DNA of 64,000 nucleotides. Origin: Porticoccus sp002341315. Lineage in GTDB: Bacteria > Pseudomonadota > Gammaproteobacteria > Pseudomonadales > Porticoccaceae. The DNA lies in the NCBI RefSeq assembly GCF_047634355.1, contig NZ_JBLIAL010000002.1, one strand, 5' to 3'. Each line of letters starts with the position of its first letter. Position 1 is the first letter of the stretch. This document shows positions 8,244 through 15,629 of this stretch, piece after piece. The notes under the pieces were generated by a model, which made no database searches, was not told the origin of the DNA, and saw only the letters and a program-made list of their open reading frames with translations. The position numbers and the translations under genes were made by a program.

Positions 8244-10022
8244 ATGACAGTTTACAGAGCACCCACAGCCGACATGACCTTTTTGCTCAATCACGTTTTG
8301 GCGATGGATGAGATCGCGAAATTGCCGGGTTTTGAAGATGCCACCCCGGATATGGTGGACGCTATTCTGACTGAAGCCGCGCGCTTTTTTGGCGAAGTGG
8401 TCGCTCCGACCAACCAGCCCGCAGACGCGCAGGGAACCCGGCTCGATGGCACGACGGTCCTCACTGCGCCGGTGCTGGACGGCATTTATCAGCAGATGCT
8501 GGCAGCCGGGTGGATGGGTTTGGCCGCCGATGTGGATTTTGGTGGCCAGGGTATGCCGGGCGTGCTGTCCATCGCCGTTGATGAGATGAGCCAGTCTGCC
8601 AATATGGCGTTCGGTTTGTGCCCCATGCTGACCAAAGGTGTGGTCACAGCCCTGAGTATTTATGGCAGCGACGAACAAAAGGCTTTTTACCTGCCGCGAC
8701 TTATCTCCGGTGAATGGAGTGGCACCATGAACCTGACGGAGTCTCAGGCTGGCTCGGATCTGGCCGCAGTGCGCACCAAAGCCACCCCCACTGGTGACCA
8801 TTACCTGCTTAGTGGCCAAAAGATTTTCATCACCTGGGGTGATCATGAGTACACGGATAACATTATTCATCTGGTGTTAGCCAGAACCCCGGATGCCCCG
8901 GCCGGGGTCAAGGGCATCTCCCTGTTTCTGGTGCCCAAGTATCAGTTCAAGGACGATGGCACTCGCGGTGAGCGCAACGATGTCTATTGCGTTGGGCTTG
9001 AACACAAAATGGGCATTCATGCGAGCCCCACCTGCACGCTTGCGTTCGGTGACAATGGTGGCGCAGTGGGTTATCTGATCGGTGAGGAGAACCAGGGGCT
9101 GGTTTACATGTTTGCCATGATGAATGAAGCCCGCCTCGCCGTTGGCTTGCAGGGTGTCGCTGTCAGTGAGCGTGCCTATCAGCAAGCGGTGGCTTTTGCC
9201 AAAGAGCGGGTTCAGGGTGCGATTCCCGGTAAAAACGGGGTTGCCATCATTCATCACCCCGATGTCCGCCGCATGCTGATGCAAATGCGTGCCCTGACTG
9301 AAGGTGGCCGTGCTATGGCCTATTCTGCGTTGGCGCACGAAGATCGTGCCCATAAACTGGGGGATCTGGAGCAGAGCCGCTATCACCAGCGGCGGGTTGA
9401 TCTTTTGACGCCGCTGGTAAAGGGGTGGTGCACGGAAATGAGTCTGGAAGTCGCGTCCCTTGGCATACAGGTGCACGGCGGTATGGGCTACGTGGAAGAA
9501 ACCGGCGCTGCCCAACATCTGAGAGATGCTCGCATCCTGCCAATTTACGAGGGTACCAACGGTATTCAGGCCATGGACCTGGTGGGACGCAAAACTGCCA
9601 GGGATCAGGGATTGGGCGCAATGGAGTTGATCAAGGATCTCCATCCTGTTCTGCGTGAAGCCGGCGACGCTGGTCTACCGGTAATCGCCGAGTCTTTATC
9701 GGCGTCGCTGGCGGATTTAAAAGAAGCGGTCGAGGTACTTCTTGCCGGTGCGACTGATGAAAACTGGGCAACACCGGGTGCCGTGGCGCATAACCTGCTC
9801 ATGTTAATGGGCACCTGTGTGGCCGGAGCCATGCTGGCAAAAAGCGCCGTAGCGGCCTCTAAATTACAAAAGGTGGATAGTGGCAACCCGCTTTTCAACA
9901 GCAGCAAGCTGACCACAGCCAATTTTTTTGCAGAGCATGTTCTGCCGAGAACGGCCTCTTACCTGGCGGCGGTCAAGGCGGGTTCCGATTCGGTCATGGC
10001 GCTGGATATCGATGCATTCTGA
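8244..10022 (+). CDS. Acyl-CoA dehydrogenase, long (DmdC/FadE-like) type
   Basis: FAD-dependent acyl-CoA dehydrogenase of 592 residues. The order is an N-terminal helical domain, the middle beta domain with the FAD segment MNLTESQAGSDLAAV, the C-terminal FAD domain containing VHGGMGYVEETGAAQHLRD, and the catalytic Glu436 in YEGTNGIQAMDL. An extra helical C-terminal part of about 130 residues is typical of the long subgroup that includes 3-methylmercaptopropionyl-CoA dehydrogenase (DmdC) and several FadE paralogues. The substrate cannot be told by eye; a role in DMSP breakdown is only a possibility because no other dmd gene is nearby. It stands alone and converges on the LysR gene. Confidence 0.88.
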   Translation: MTVYRAPTADMTFLLNHVLAMDEIAKLPGFEDATPDMVDAILTEAARFFGEVVAPTNQPADAQGTRLDGTTVLTAPVLDGIYQQMLAAGWMGLAADVDFGGQGMPGVLSIAVDEMSQSANMAFGLCPMLTKGVVTALSIYGSDEQKAFYLPRLISGEWSGTMNLTESQAGSDLAAVRTKATPTGDHYLLSGQKIFITWGDHEYTDNIIHLVLARTPDAPAGVKGISLFLVPKYQFKDDGTRGERNDVYCVGLEHKMGIHASPTCTLAFGDNGGAVGYLIGEENQGLVYMFAMMNEARLAVGLQGVAVSERAYQQAVAFAKERVQGAIPGKNGVAIIHHPDVRRMLMQMRALTEGGRAMAYSALAHEDRAHKLGDLEQSRYHQRRVDLLTPLVKGWCTEMSLEVASLGIQVHGGMGYVEETGAAQHLRDARILPIYEGTNGIQAMDLVGRKTARDQGLGAMELIKDLHPVLREAGDAGLPVIAESLSASLADLKEAVEVLLAGATDENWATPGAVAHNLLMLMGTCVAGAMLAKSAVAASKLQKVDSGNPLFNSSKLTTANFFAEHVLPRTASYLAAVKAGSDSVMALDIDAF

Positions 10023-10052
10023 TCGCCGTCGACAAGTGCTGACAGCGAAGTT

Positions 10053-10922
10053 TTAATGATTGGCGTCCAGCAACCTCAAAAAAGCTCTGCCGGCATTGGA
10101 CAGGCTCTTTTCGCGGTGGTGGATGTAGCCGAGCTGTCGTTCTATGGTAAGGCCGGGCAGCTCAATGATCCGGATGCCGGGCTCTACCATGCTGATGGGT
10201 AGCAGGCTCCAGCCGAGGCTGATGCTGACCATCATCTTGATGGTCTCCAGGTAGTTGGTAGTCATGGTGGTTGGCAGAGGTATGCCATGCTGCTCAAACA
10301 CGTTGCGAAGCATCCGGCCTGTGTAGGTTCCCGGTCCCGGAAGGATTGCCGGGTAACCTCGCAGGGTCTCGAGTGTCACCTGGGGTTCTTTCAGCAGGCT
10401 GTGATCATCCGCCACCATGAAAGCCAGAACATCAGGCCAGATGATGCGTGATTCAATCTTGGGGTGAGCCTGTGGCGCCAGGGTGATGACAGCCACTTCA
10501 AACCTGCCCTGTAAAATCCCCTCATAGGCTTTTTCTGAATCCATAAAATCCACCTCCATGGTCACGGAGGGGTAGTTTTGGGCGAATTGTTTCAGGACCG
10601 GTGGCAAGCGGTGTAGCCCGATATGATGGCTGATGGCCAGCCGCAATCGGCCGGCAATATCCCCGGAGAGGTCGCTGATGGCCTGTTGCGTGTCTGCCAC
10701 TTCGCGCAGGATACGGGTGGCTCTGGGTAATAGCGCTTCCCCTGCCTCGGTCAGGGTGACTGACCGGGCAATCCGGTCAAATAACCGGCATTTCAGTTTT
10801 TCCTCAAGCAACGCAATCCGTTTGCTGACGGCGGGCTGCGTCATATGAATACGCTCGGCCGCGATAGAAAATGATCCCGTCTCGGCGACAGCTATAAACG
10901 ATTCCAGTAATTGGGTATCCAT
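10053..10922 (-). CDS. LysR-family transcriptional regulator
   Basis: LysR regulator of 289 residues. The N-terminal winged helix-turn-helix (residues 1-60) shows MDTQLLESFIAVAETGSFS and IHMTQPAVSKRIALLEEKL; the rest is the effector-binding domain. It is divergent from leuC across a 115-bp gap, the same arrangement as P. aeruginosa PA3122/leuC. I infer that it controls leuCDB, its own gene, or both. The effector is unknown. Confidence 0.88.
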   Translation of the reverse strand: MDTQLLESFIAVAETGSFSIAAERIHMTQPAVSKRIALLEEKLKCRLFDRIARSVTLTEAGEALLPRATRILREVADTQQAISDLSGDIAGRLRLAISHHIGLHRLPPVLKQFAQNYPSVTMEVDFMDSEKAYEGILQGRFEVAVITLAPQAHPKIESRIIWPDVLAFMVADDHSLLKEPQVTLETLRGYPAILPGPGTYTGRMLRNVFEQHGIPLPTTMTTNYLETIKMMVSISLGWSLLPISMVEPGIRIIELPGLTIERQLGYIHHREKSLSNAGRAFLRLLDANH

Positions 10923-10935
10923 GACATTGATTATA

Positions 10936-10950
10936 CCTATTCTATATAGG
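10936..10950. promoter_or_regulatory. LysR-type operator candidate
   Basis: CCTAT-N5-ATAGG is a perfect dyad located 13 bp from the LysR start and inside the LysR/leuC divergent gap. It lies in AT-rich DNA, as LysR recognition boxes often do, and about 25-40 bp upstream of the predicted leuC promoter. Assignment rests only on symmetry and position. Confidence 0.45.
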
Positions 10951-10975
10951 AATCAAAATTATAAAAAAGATGAAT

Positions 10976-11004
10976 TTGTGTTATTTGATGGCGATCCTTA
11001 AAAT
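10976..11004 (+). promoter_or_regulatory. Predicted sigma-70 promoter of leuCDB
   Basis: TTGTGT at 10976-10981 and TAAAAT at 10999-11004 are separated by 17 bp, a good sigma-70 arrangement, 34 bp before the leuC start codon. The LysR dyad lies just upstream, in the usual activator position. Confidence 0.45.
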
Positions 11005-11037
11005 ACTCGCAATGATCAATTTTAGTGGTGCATTAAG

Positions 11038-12474
11038 ATGGCTGGAAAAACCCTTTACGATAAACTTTGGGACGCACACCTGGTACAACAGCGCGAAGAT
11101 GGTTCTGCGCTACTGTATATCGACCGTCATATTCTGCATGAAGTGACCTCGCCGCAGGCCTTTGAGGGTTTGCGGTTGGCCGGCCGCAAACCCTGGCGAC
11201 TGGATACCAATATTGCCACGCCTGACCACAATATATCGACAGACCGCGAAGAGCGGGCCGCGGGTGTGGATGCGATCCCGGATGAAACGTCACGGATTCA
11301 GGTGAAGACGCTGGATGAAAACTGTGAGTCTTTTGGCATCCGTGAATTTAAAATGAATGAAATGGGGCAGGGCATTGTGCATGTGATGGGCCCAGAGCTC
11401 GGCGCTTCGCTGCCCGGCATGACCGTTGTCTGTGGTGATTCCCACACGGCGACCCATGGCGCATTTGCCTGTCTGGCCCATGGTATTGGAACTTCAGAAG
11501 TGGAGCATGTGCTCGCTACTCAGTGTCTTGTGACCAAGAAAATGAAAAACCTATTGATCCAGGTGGACGGTGAGCTGGGAGCAGGTGTCACTGCGAAGGA
11601 CGTGATTCTTGCCATTATCGGTGAGATAGGTACTGCCGGTGGAAATGGTTACGCCATTGAATTTGCCGGACAGGTTTTTCGTGATATGTCCATTGAAGGC
11701 CGCATGACCGTCTGCAATATGGCTATTGAGGCGGGTGCCAGAGTGGGTATGGTGTCCGTTGACGATAAAACCATTGCCTATTTCAAAGGGCGTCGCTTTG
11801 CCCCGACCGGTGAAATGTGGGACAGGGCCGTCAGTTATTGGCGGACACTGCAAAGTGATCCAGATGCCGTTTTTGATAAAACGGTCGTCATCAGTGGCAG
11901 TGACATCGTGCCGCAGGTCAGTTGGGGTACTTCGCCTGAGATGGTTGTCCCGGTCACAGGTAGCATCCCTCGCATTGAAGATGAGATGGATCCAGTCAAA
12001 CGTCAGGCTATCGAACACGCATTGAAATATATGGGCCTGCAGGGTGGCAGTCCTGTGACCAGCATTCCGGTGGACCGGGTATTTATCGGTTCCTGTACCA
12101 ATTCCCGTATTGAGGATTTGCGGGCTGCGGCCGCGATTGCTGAGGGTCGCAAGGTGGCGTCAACCGTTAAACAGGTGCTGGTTGTACCGGGTTCTCAAAT
12201 GGTCAAGGCGCAGGCTGAATCGGAAGGACTTGATCAAATATTTATCGAAGCAGGGATGGAATGGCGAGAGCCCGGATGTTCCATGTGTCTGGCCATGAAT
12301 GCCGACAAGCTCGGTGCGGGTGAACACTGTGCTTCAACGTCCAACCGGAATTTTGAAGGACGTCAGGGTAGTGGTGGCCGTACCCATTTGCTCAGTCCTG
12401 CTATGGCTGCGGCCGCCGCTATTGCAGGCCATATTACAGATGTTCGTTCGTTGAAGCAGGGGAGCATGGCATGA
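11038..12474 (+). CDS. leuC: 3-isopropylmalate dehydratase large subunit
   Basis: Isopropylmalate isomerase large subunit of 478 residues, an aconitase-family enzyme that converts 2- to 3-isopropylmalate in leucine synthesis. The three [4Fe-4S] cysteines are visible as C353 in FIGSCTNSR and C414/C417 in GCSMCLAMN. The N-terminus AGKTLYDKLWDAHLV and the VVCGDSHTATHGAFA segment are characteristic. Its stop overlaps the leuD start by 4 bp (ATGA), so the two subunits are translationally coupled. It opens the leuC-leuD-leuB operon. Confidence 0.97.
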   Translation: MAGKTLYDKLWDAHLVQQREDGSALLYIDRHILHEVTSPQAFEGLRLAGRKPWRLDTNIATPDHNISTDREERAAGVDAIPDETSRIQVKTLDENCESFGIREFKMNEMGQGIVHVMGPELGASLPGMTVVCGDSHTATHGAFACLAHGIGTSEVEHVLATQCLVTKKMKNLLIQVDGELGAGVTAKDVILAIIGEIGTAGGNGYAIEFAGQVFRDMSIEGRMTVCNMAIEAGARVGMVSVDDKTIAYFKGRRFAPTGEMWDRAVSYWRTLQSDPDAVFDKTVVISGSDIVPQVSWGTSPEMVVPVTGSIPRIEDEMDPVKRQAIEHALKYMGLQGGSPVTSIPVDRVFIGSCTNSRIEDLRAAAAIAEGRKVASTVKQVLVVPGSQMVKAQAESEGLDQIFIEAGMEWREPGCSMCLAMNADKLGAGEHCASTSNRNFEGRQGSGGRTHLLSPAMAAAAAIAGHITDVRSLKQGSMA

Positions 12475-13118
12475 AAGTGTTTAGCGTACATAAAGGGCTG
12501 GTGGCCCCTATGGACAGGGCCAACGTCGATACCGACATGATCATTCCAAAACAGTTTTTAAAGTCGATCAAGCGCACCGGGTTTGGCCCCAATCTGTTTG
12601 ATGAATTGCGTTACCTTGATGAAGGTCAACCCGGACAGAGCGGTCGCGAAAGACCTCTCAATCCGGATTTTCCGCTCAATTGGTCTCGCTATCAGGGGGC
12701 TTCCATCCTGTTGGCTCGAGAAAACTTTGGTTGTGGCTCCAGTCGTGAACATGCGCCGTGGGCTCTGGATGACTATGGGTTCAGGGTGATTATTGCTCCC
12801 AGCTACGCCGATATATTCTTTAATAATTGCTTTAAAAATGGATTGCTTCCTATTGTTTTAAATGAAAATATTGTTAGTAACTTGTTCTGTGAAGCTGAGC
12901 AGAATCCTGGCTATCAGTTGACCGTGGACCTGCCTCGCCAACGGTTGATCAAGCCAGATGGCGAAGAGCTTTCTTTTGAGATTGACCCGTTTTACAAGCA
13001 GTGTTTGCTGGAAGGGCTCGATGAAATTGGTTTGACCCTGAAACAAGCCGATACCATTCGTGCCTATGAGGCACAGCAAGAGATACGTTGTCCGTGGCTG
13101 TTCCATGCCATCAAATAA
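12471..13118 (+). CDS. leuD: 3-isopropylmalate dehydratase small subunit
   Basis: Small (swivel-domain) subunit of 215 residues that completes the LeuC active site. Signature segments are the N-terminal HKGLVAPMDRANVDTDMIIP, FLKSIKRTGFG, and the conserved ENFGCGSSREHAPWAL, which binds substrate. It overlaps leuC by 4 bp and is followed after 12 bp by leuB. Length and sequence are normal for the family. Confidence 0.97.
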   Translation: MKVFSVHKGLVAPMDRANVDTDMIIPKQFLKSIKRTGFGPNLFDELRYLDEGQPGQSGRERPLNPDFPLNWSRYQGASILLARENFGCGSSREHAPWALDDYGFRVIIAPSYADIFFNNCFKNGLLPIVLNENIVSNLFCEAEQNPGYQLTVDLPRQRLIKPDGEELSFEIDPFYKQCLLEGLDEIGLTLKQADTIRAYEAQQEIRCPWLFHAIK

Positions 13119-13130
13119 AGGATTCCCGCA

Positions 13131-14204
13131 GTGAGCAGAAAAGTACTGATATTGAAGGGGGATCATATTGGTCCCGAAATCGTCAATGAAGCCACGAAGG
13201 TGCTGCATCGAATTGATGAAAGGTTCCATCTCGGCCTGCAATTTGAAGAGGGCCTGTTGGGTGGTGCGGCCTACGATGCGGTAGGAGATCCCTGTCCTGA
13301 AGCGACCCTGGAAAAAGCCCGGCAGAGTGACGCCGTTTTGATGGGGTCAGTCGGGGGGCCTGAGTGGGATGGGGTTGACAGGCAGCTACGTCCCGAGAAA
13401 GGTTTGCTCAAACTGCGCTCTGGCTTGGGGTTGTTCGGTAATCTGCGACCTGCGATTCTCTACCCTCAGCTGGCAGGGGCCTCGTCTCTGAAACCGGAAA
13501 TTGTGTCTGGCCTGGACATCCTGATTGTTCGTGAGTTAACGGGTGGGATCTATTTCGGTGAGCCCAGAGGTATACGGGTGCTGGAAAATGGTGAACGCGA
13601 GGGGTTCAACACCTATAAATATTCGGAATCCGAAATTATTCGTATCGGCAAGCTGGCATTTGAGGCCGCCAGAGTGCGCAATCGCCGAGTCTGTTCCGTG
13701 GATAAGGCCAACGTGCTGGAGGCCACTATTCTCTGGCGAGAAGTGATGCAAGCGCTGGCAAGTGACTATCCGGACGTAGAGCTGAGCCACATGTATGTCG
13801 ATAATGCTGCCATGCAGCTGATCAAGGCGCCCAAGCAGTTTGATGTGATTGTCACTGGCAACATGTTTGGTGACATCCTGTCAGATGCGGCTGCGATGTT
13901 AACCGGCTCGATAGGCATGCTACCCTCCGCTGCGCTCAACAGGAACGGCAAAGGCCTCTACGAGCCCTGTCATGGCTCGGCGCCGGATATTACCGGACTG
14001 GGCATTGCCAATCCGCTCGCAACCATACTCTCCGCCGCAATGATGTTGCGTTATTCCCTGCAGGCCCCGGAGGCTGCCGTTGCTATCGAGCAGGCTGTGA
14101 GCACCGTGCTGGATAATGGACTGCGTACGTCAGACATCTATACTGAAGGGACCCGAAAGGTGAGCACTGCTGAAATGGGTGATGCGGTAGTGGCGGCACT
14201 CTGA
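13131..14204 (+). CDS. leuB: 3-isopropylmalate dehydrogenase
   Basis: NAD-dependent decarboxylating dehydrogenase of 357 residues, the third step of leucine synthesis. GTG start after a CCCGCA spacer. The N-terminus ILKGDHIGPEIVNEA, the substrate-binding RELTGGIYFGEPRG, the catalytic-Asp region NMFGDILSDAAAMLTGS and the NAD-binding EPCHGSAPDITG are all present. It is the last gene of leuCDB. Confidence 0.96.
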   Translation: MSRKVLILKGDHIGPEIVNEATKVLHRIDERFHLGLQFEEGLLGGAAYDAVGDPCPEATLEKARQSDAVLMGSVGGPEWDGVDRQLRPEKGLLKLRSGLGLFGNLRPAILYPQLAGASSLKPEIVSGLDILIVRELTGGIYFGEPRGIRVLENGEREGFNTYKYSESEIIRIGKLAFEAARVRNRRVCSVDKANVLEATILWREVMQALASDYPDVELSHMYVDNAAMQLIKAPKQFDVIVTGNMFGDILSDAAAMLTGSIGMLPSAALNRNGKGLYEPCHGSAPDITGLGIANPLATILSAAMMLRYSLQAPEAAVAIEQAVSTVLDNGLRTSDIYTEGTRKVSTAEMGDAVVAAL

Positions 14205-14259
14205 GGTGTGCTTAAAATTAAAGTAATTTCTCTGATAAATTTATAATAGGTTGAATTAA

Positions 14260-15375
14260 ATGAATAAAGTTGGTTTTGTAGGTTGGCGAGGAATGGTGGG
14301 TTCGGTCCTGATGGAGCGCATGCAGCAGGAGAATGACTTCGCTCTGATCGAGCCCATATTCTTTACCACTTCCCAGTTGGGTCAGCCTGGCCCTCAGGTC
14401 GGCGTCGATGTTCCGCCGCTACAGGATGCCAATGATGTCGAATCACTGGCAAAAATGGATATTATCATCACTTGTCAGGGAGGCGATTACACCAAAGCGG
14501 TGTATCCACAGTTGCGAAATGCTGGTTGGCGGGGCTACTGGATTGATGCCGCCTCTGCCTTGCGGATGGCCGATGATGCGCTGATTGTTCTGGACCCGGT
14601 TAATCTGTCTGTGATTAAAGATGGCATTGGTCGTGGAGTTAAAAACTTTATCGGTGGCAATTGTACGGTCAGTCTGATGCTGATGGCGATGGGCGGTTTG
14701 TTCAATAAAGGACTGGTGGAATGGACCTCAGCCATGACGTATCAAGCGGCATCTGGTGCGGGTGCACAGAACATGCGTGAACTGATTGCCCAAATGGGCG
14801 TTATCGAACACTCGGTGGCACCAGAACTTGCCAATCCCGCCTCTGCAATTCTTGAGATTGATCAAAAAGTTGCCGCTGCCATGCGCAGTAGTTCGCTGCC
14901 GACGGATCACTTCGGCGCACCGTTAGCGGGTAGCCTGTTGCCCTGGATTGATGTGCAGTTGGAGAGCGGGCAAAGCAAGGAGGAGTGGAAAGGCCAGGCT
15001 GAAACCAATAAGGTTCTCGGCCGCTCTGGCAATACGCTGATTCCGGTTGACGGCATCTGTGTCCGTATCGGTGCGATGCGTTGTCACAGTCAGGCGTTGA
15101 CCGTAAAGCTGACTCAGGATGTGCCCCTGGATGAAATAGAGTCCATCATTGCCGAGTCCAATGACTGGGTTAAGGTTGTGCCCAATGAACGTGAGGCATC
15201 GCTGCGAGAATTGACACCGGCATCGGTTAACGGTCATCTGCATGTGCCAGTAGGACGCTTGCGTAAAATGAATATGGGTAGTCAATACCTCTCTGCGTTT
15301 ACGGTTGGCGACCAGCTTTTATGGGGCGCAGCGGAACCACTGCGTCGGATGTTGCGGATATTACTGGAAGCCTGA
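14260..15375 (+). CDS. asd: Aspartate-semialdehyde dehydrogenase
   Basis: NADPH-dependent enzyme of 371 residues that reduces aspartyl phosphate to aspartate semialdehyde, the branch point to lysine/diaminopimelate, threonine and methionine. The NADP loop is GFVGWRGMVGSVLMERM and the catalytic Cys is C135 in GGNCTVSL. The length matches the Gram-negative (E. coli/Vibrio) Asd type. It follows leuB by 55 bp and precedes fimV, as in Pseudomonas. Confidence 0.97.
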   Translation: MNKVGFVGWRGMVGSVLMERMQQENDFALIEPIFFTTSQLGQPGPQVGVDVPPLQDANDVESLAKMDIIITCQGGDYTKAVYPQLRNAGWRGYWIDAASALRMADDALIVLDPVNLSVIKDGIGRGVKNFIGGNCTVSLMLMAMGGLFNKGLVEWTSAMTYQAASGAGAQNMRELIAQMGVIEHSVAPELANPASAILEIDQKVAAAMRSSSLPTDHFGAPLAGSLLPWIDVQLESGQSKEEWKGQAETNKVLGRSGNTLIPVDGICVRIGAMRCHSQALTVKLTQDVPLDEIESIIAESNDWVKVVPNEREASLRELTPASVNGHLHVPVGRLRKMNMGSQYLSAFTVGDQLLWGAAEPLRRMLRILLEA

Positions 15376-15388
15376 CGGTTGAAAATGG

Positions 15389-15442
15389 ACCGGTGTATCG
15401 TGTTCAGGACAGCATTAACCGCACTGAACAGGGGCCGGTTTT
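15389..15442 (+). terminator. Predicted intrinsic terminator after asd
   Basis: An outer stem ACCGG/CCGGT (15389-15393 with 15435-15439) and an inner stem GTTCAG/CTGAAC (15402-15407 with 15424-15429), followed by TTTT. It lies 14 bp after the asd stop. The stem is interrupted, so it may be only moderately efficient. The rest of the 254-bp asd-fimV gap holds no gene and presumably the fimV promoter. Confidence 0.45.
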
Positions 15443-15629
15443 GTGCAATCGGTCATAGTTCAGGTTGATCAGTCTGGTTATTTGTCGATATTTGGTTGCC
15501 ATGGCAGTTGAACAATTCTTATTAGTCATAAATACTTGCAGACGGAACCTAATAAGGTGTGAACAGTTTTCTGAAAAGTTTCAGATCCGGGCAGGAAACT
15601 GTCTCACAAAGTAAAACAGGGAATATCCT

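Noticed and set aside
8208..9644. Two long minus-strand frames (220 and 255 codons) opposite the acyl-CoA dehydrogenase gene
   Set aside because: The plus-strand frame has the catalytic Glu and FAD motifs of a dehydrogenase; the minus frames lack recognisable features.
14218..14247. TATAAT at 14242-14247 as an asd promoter
   Set aside because: It would leave only a few nucleotides of leader before the asd start and has no -35 better than TTAAAG; AT-richness explains it.
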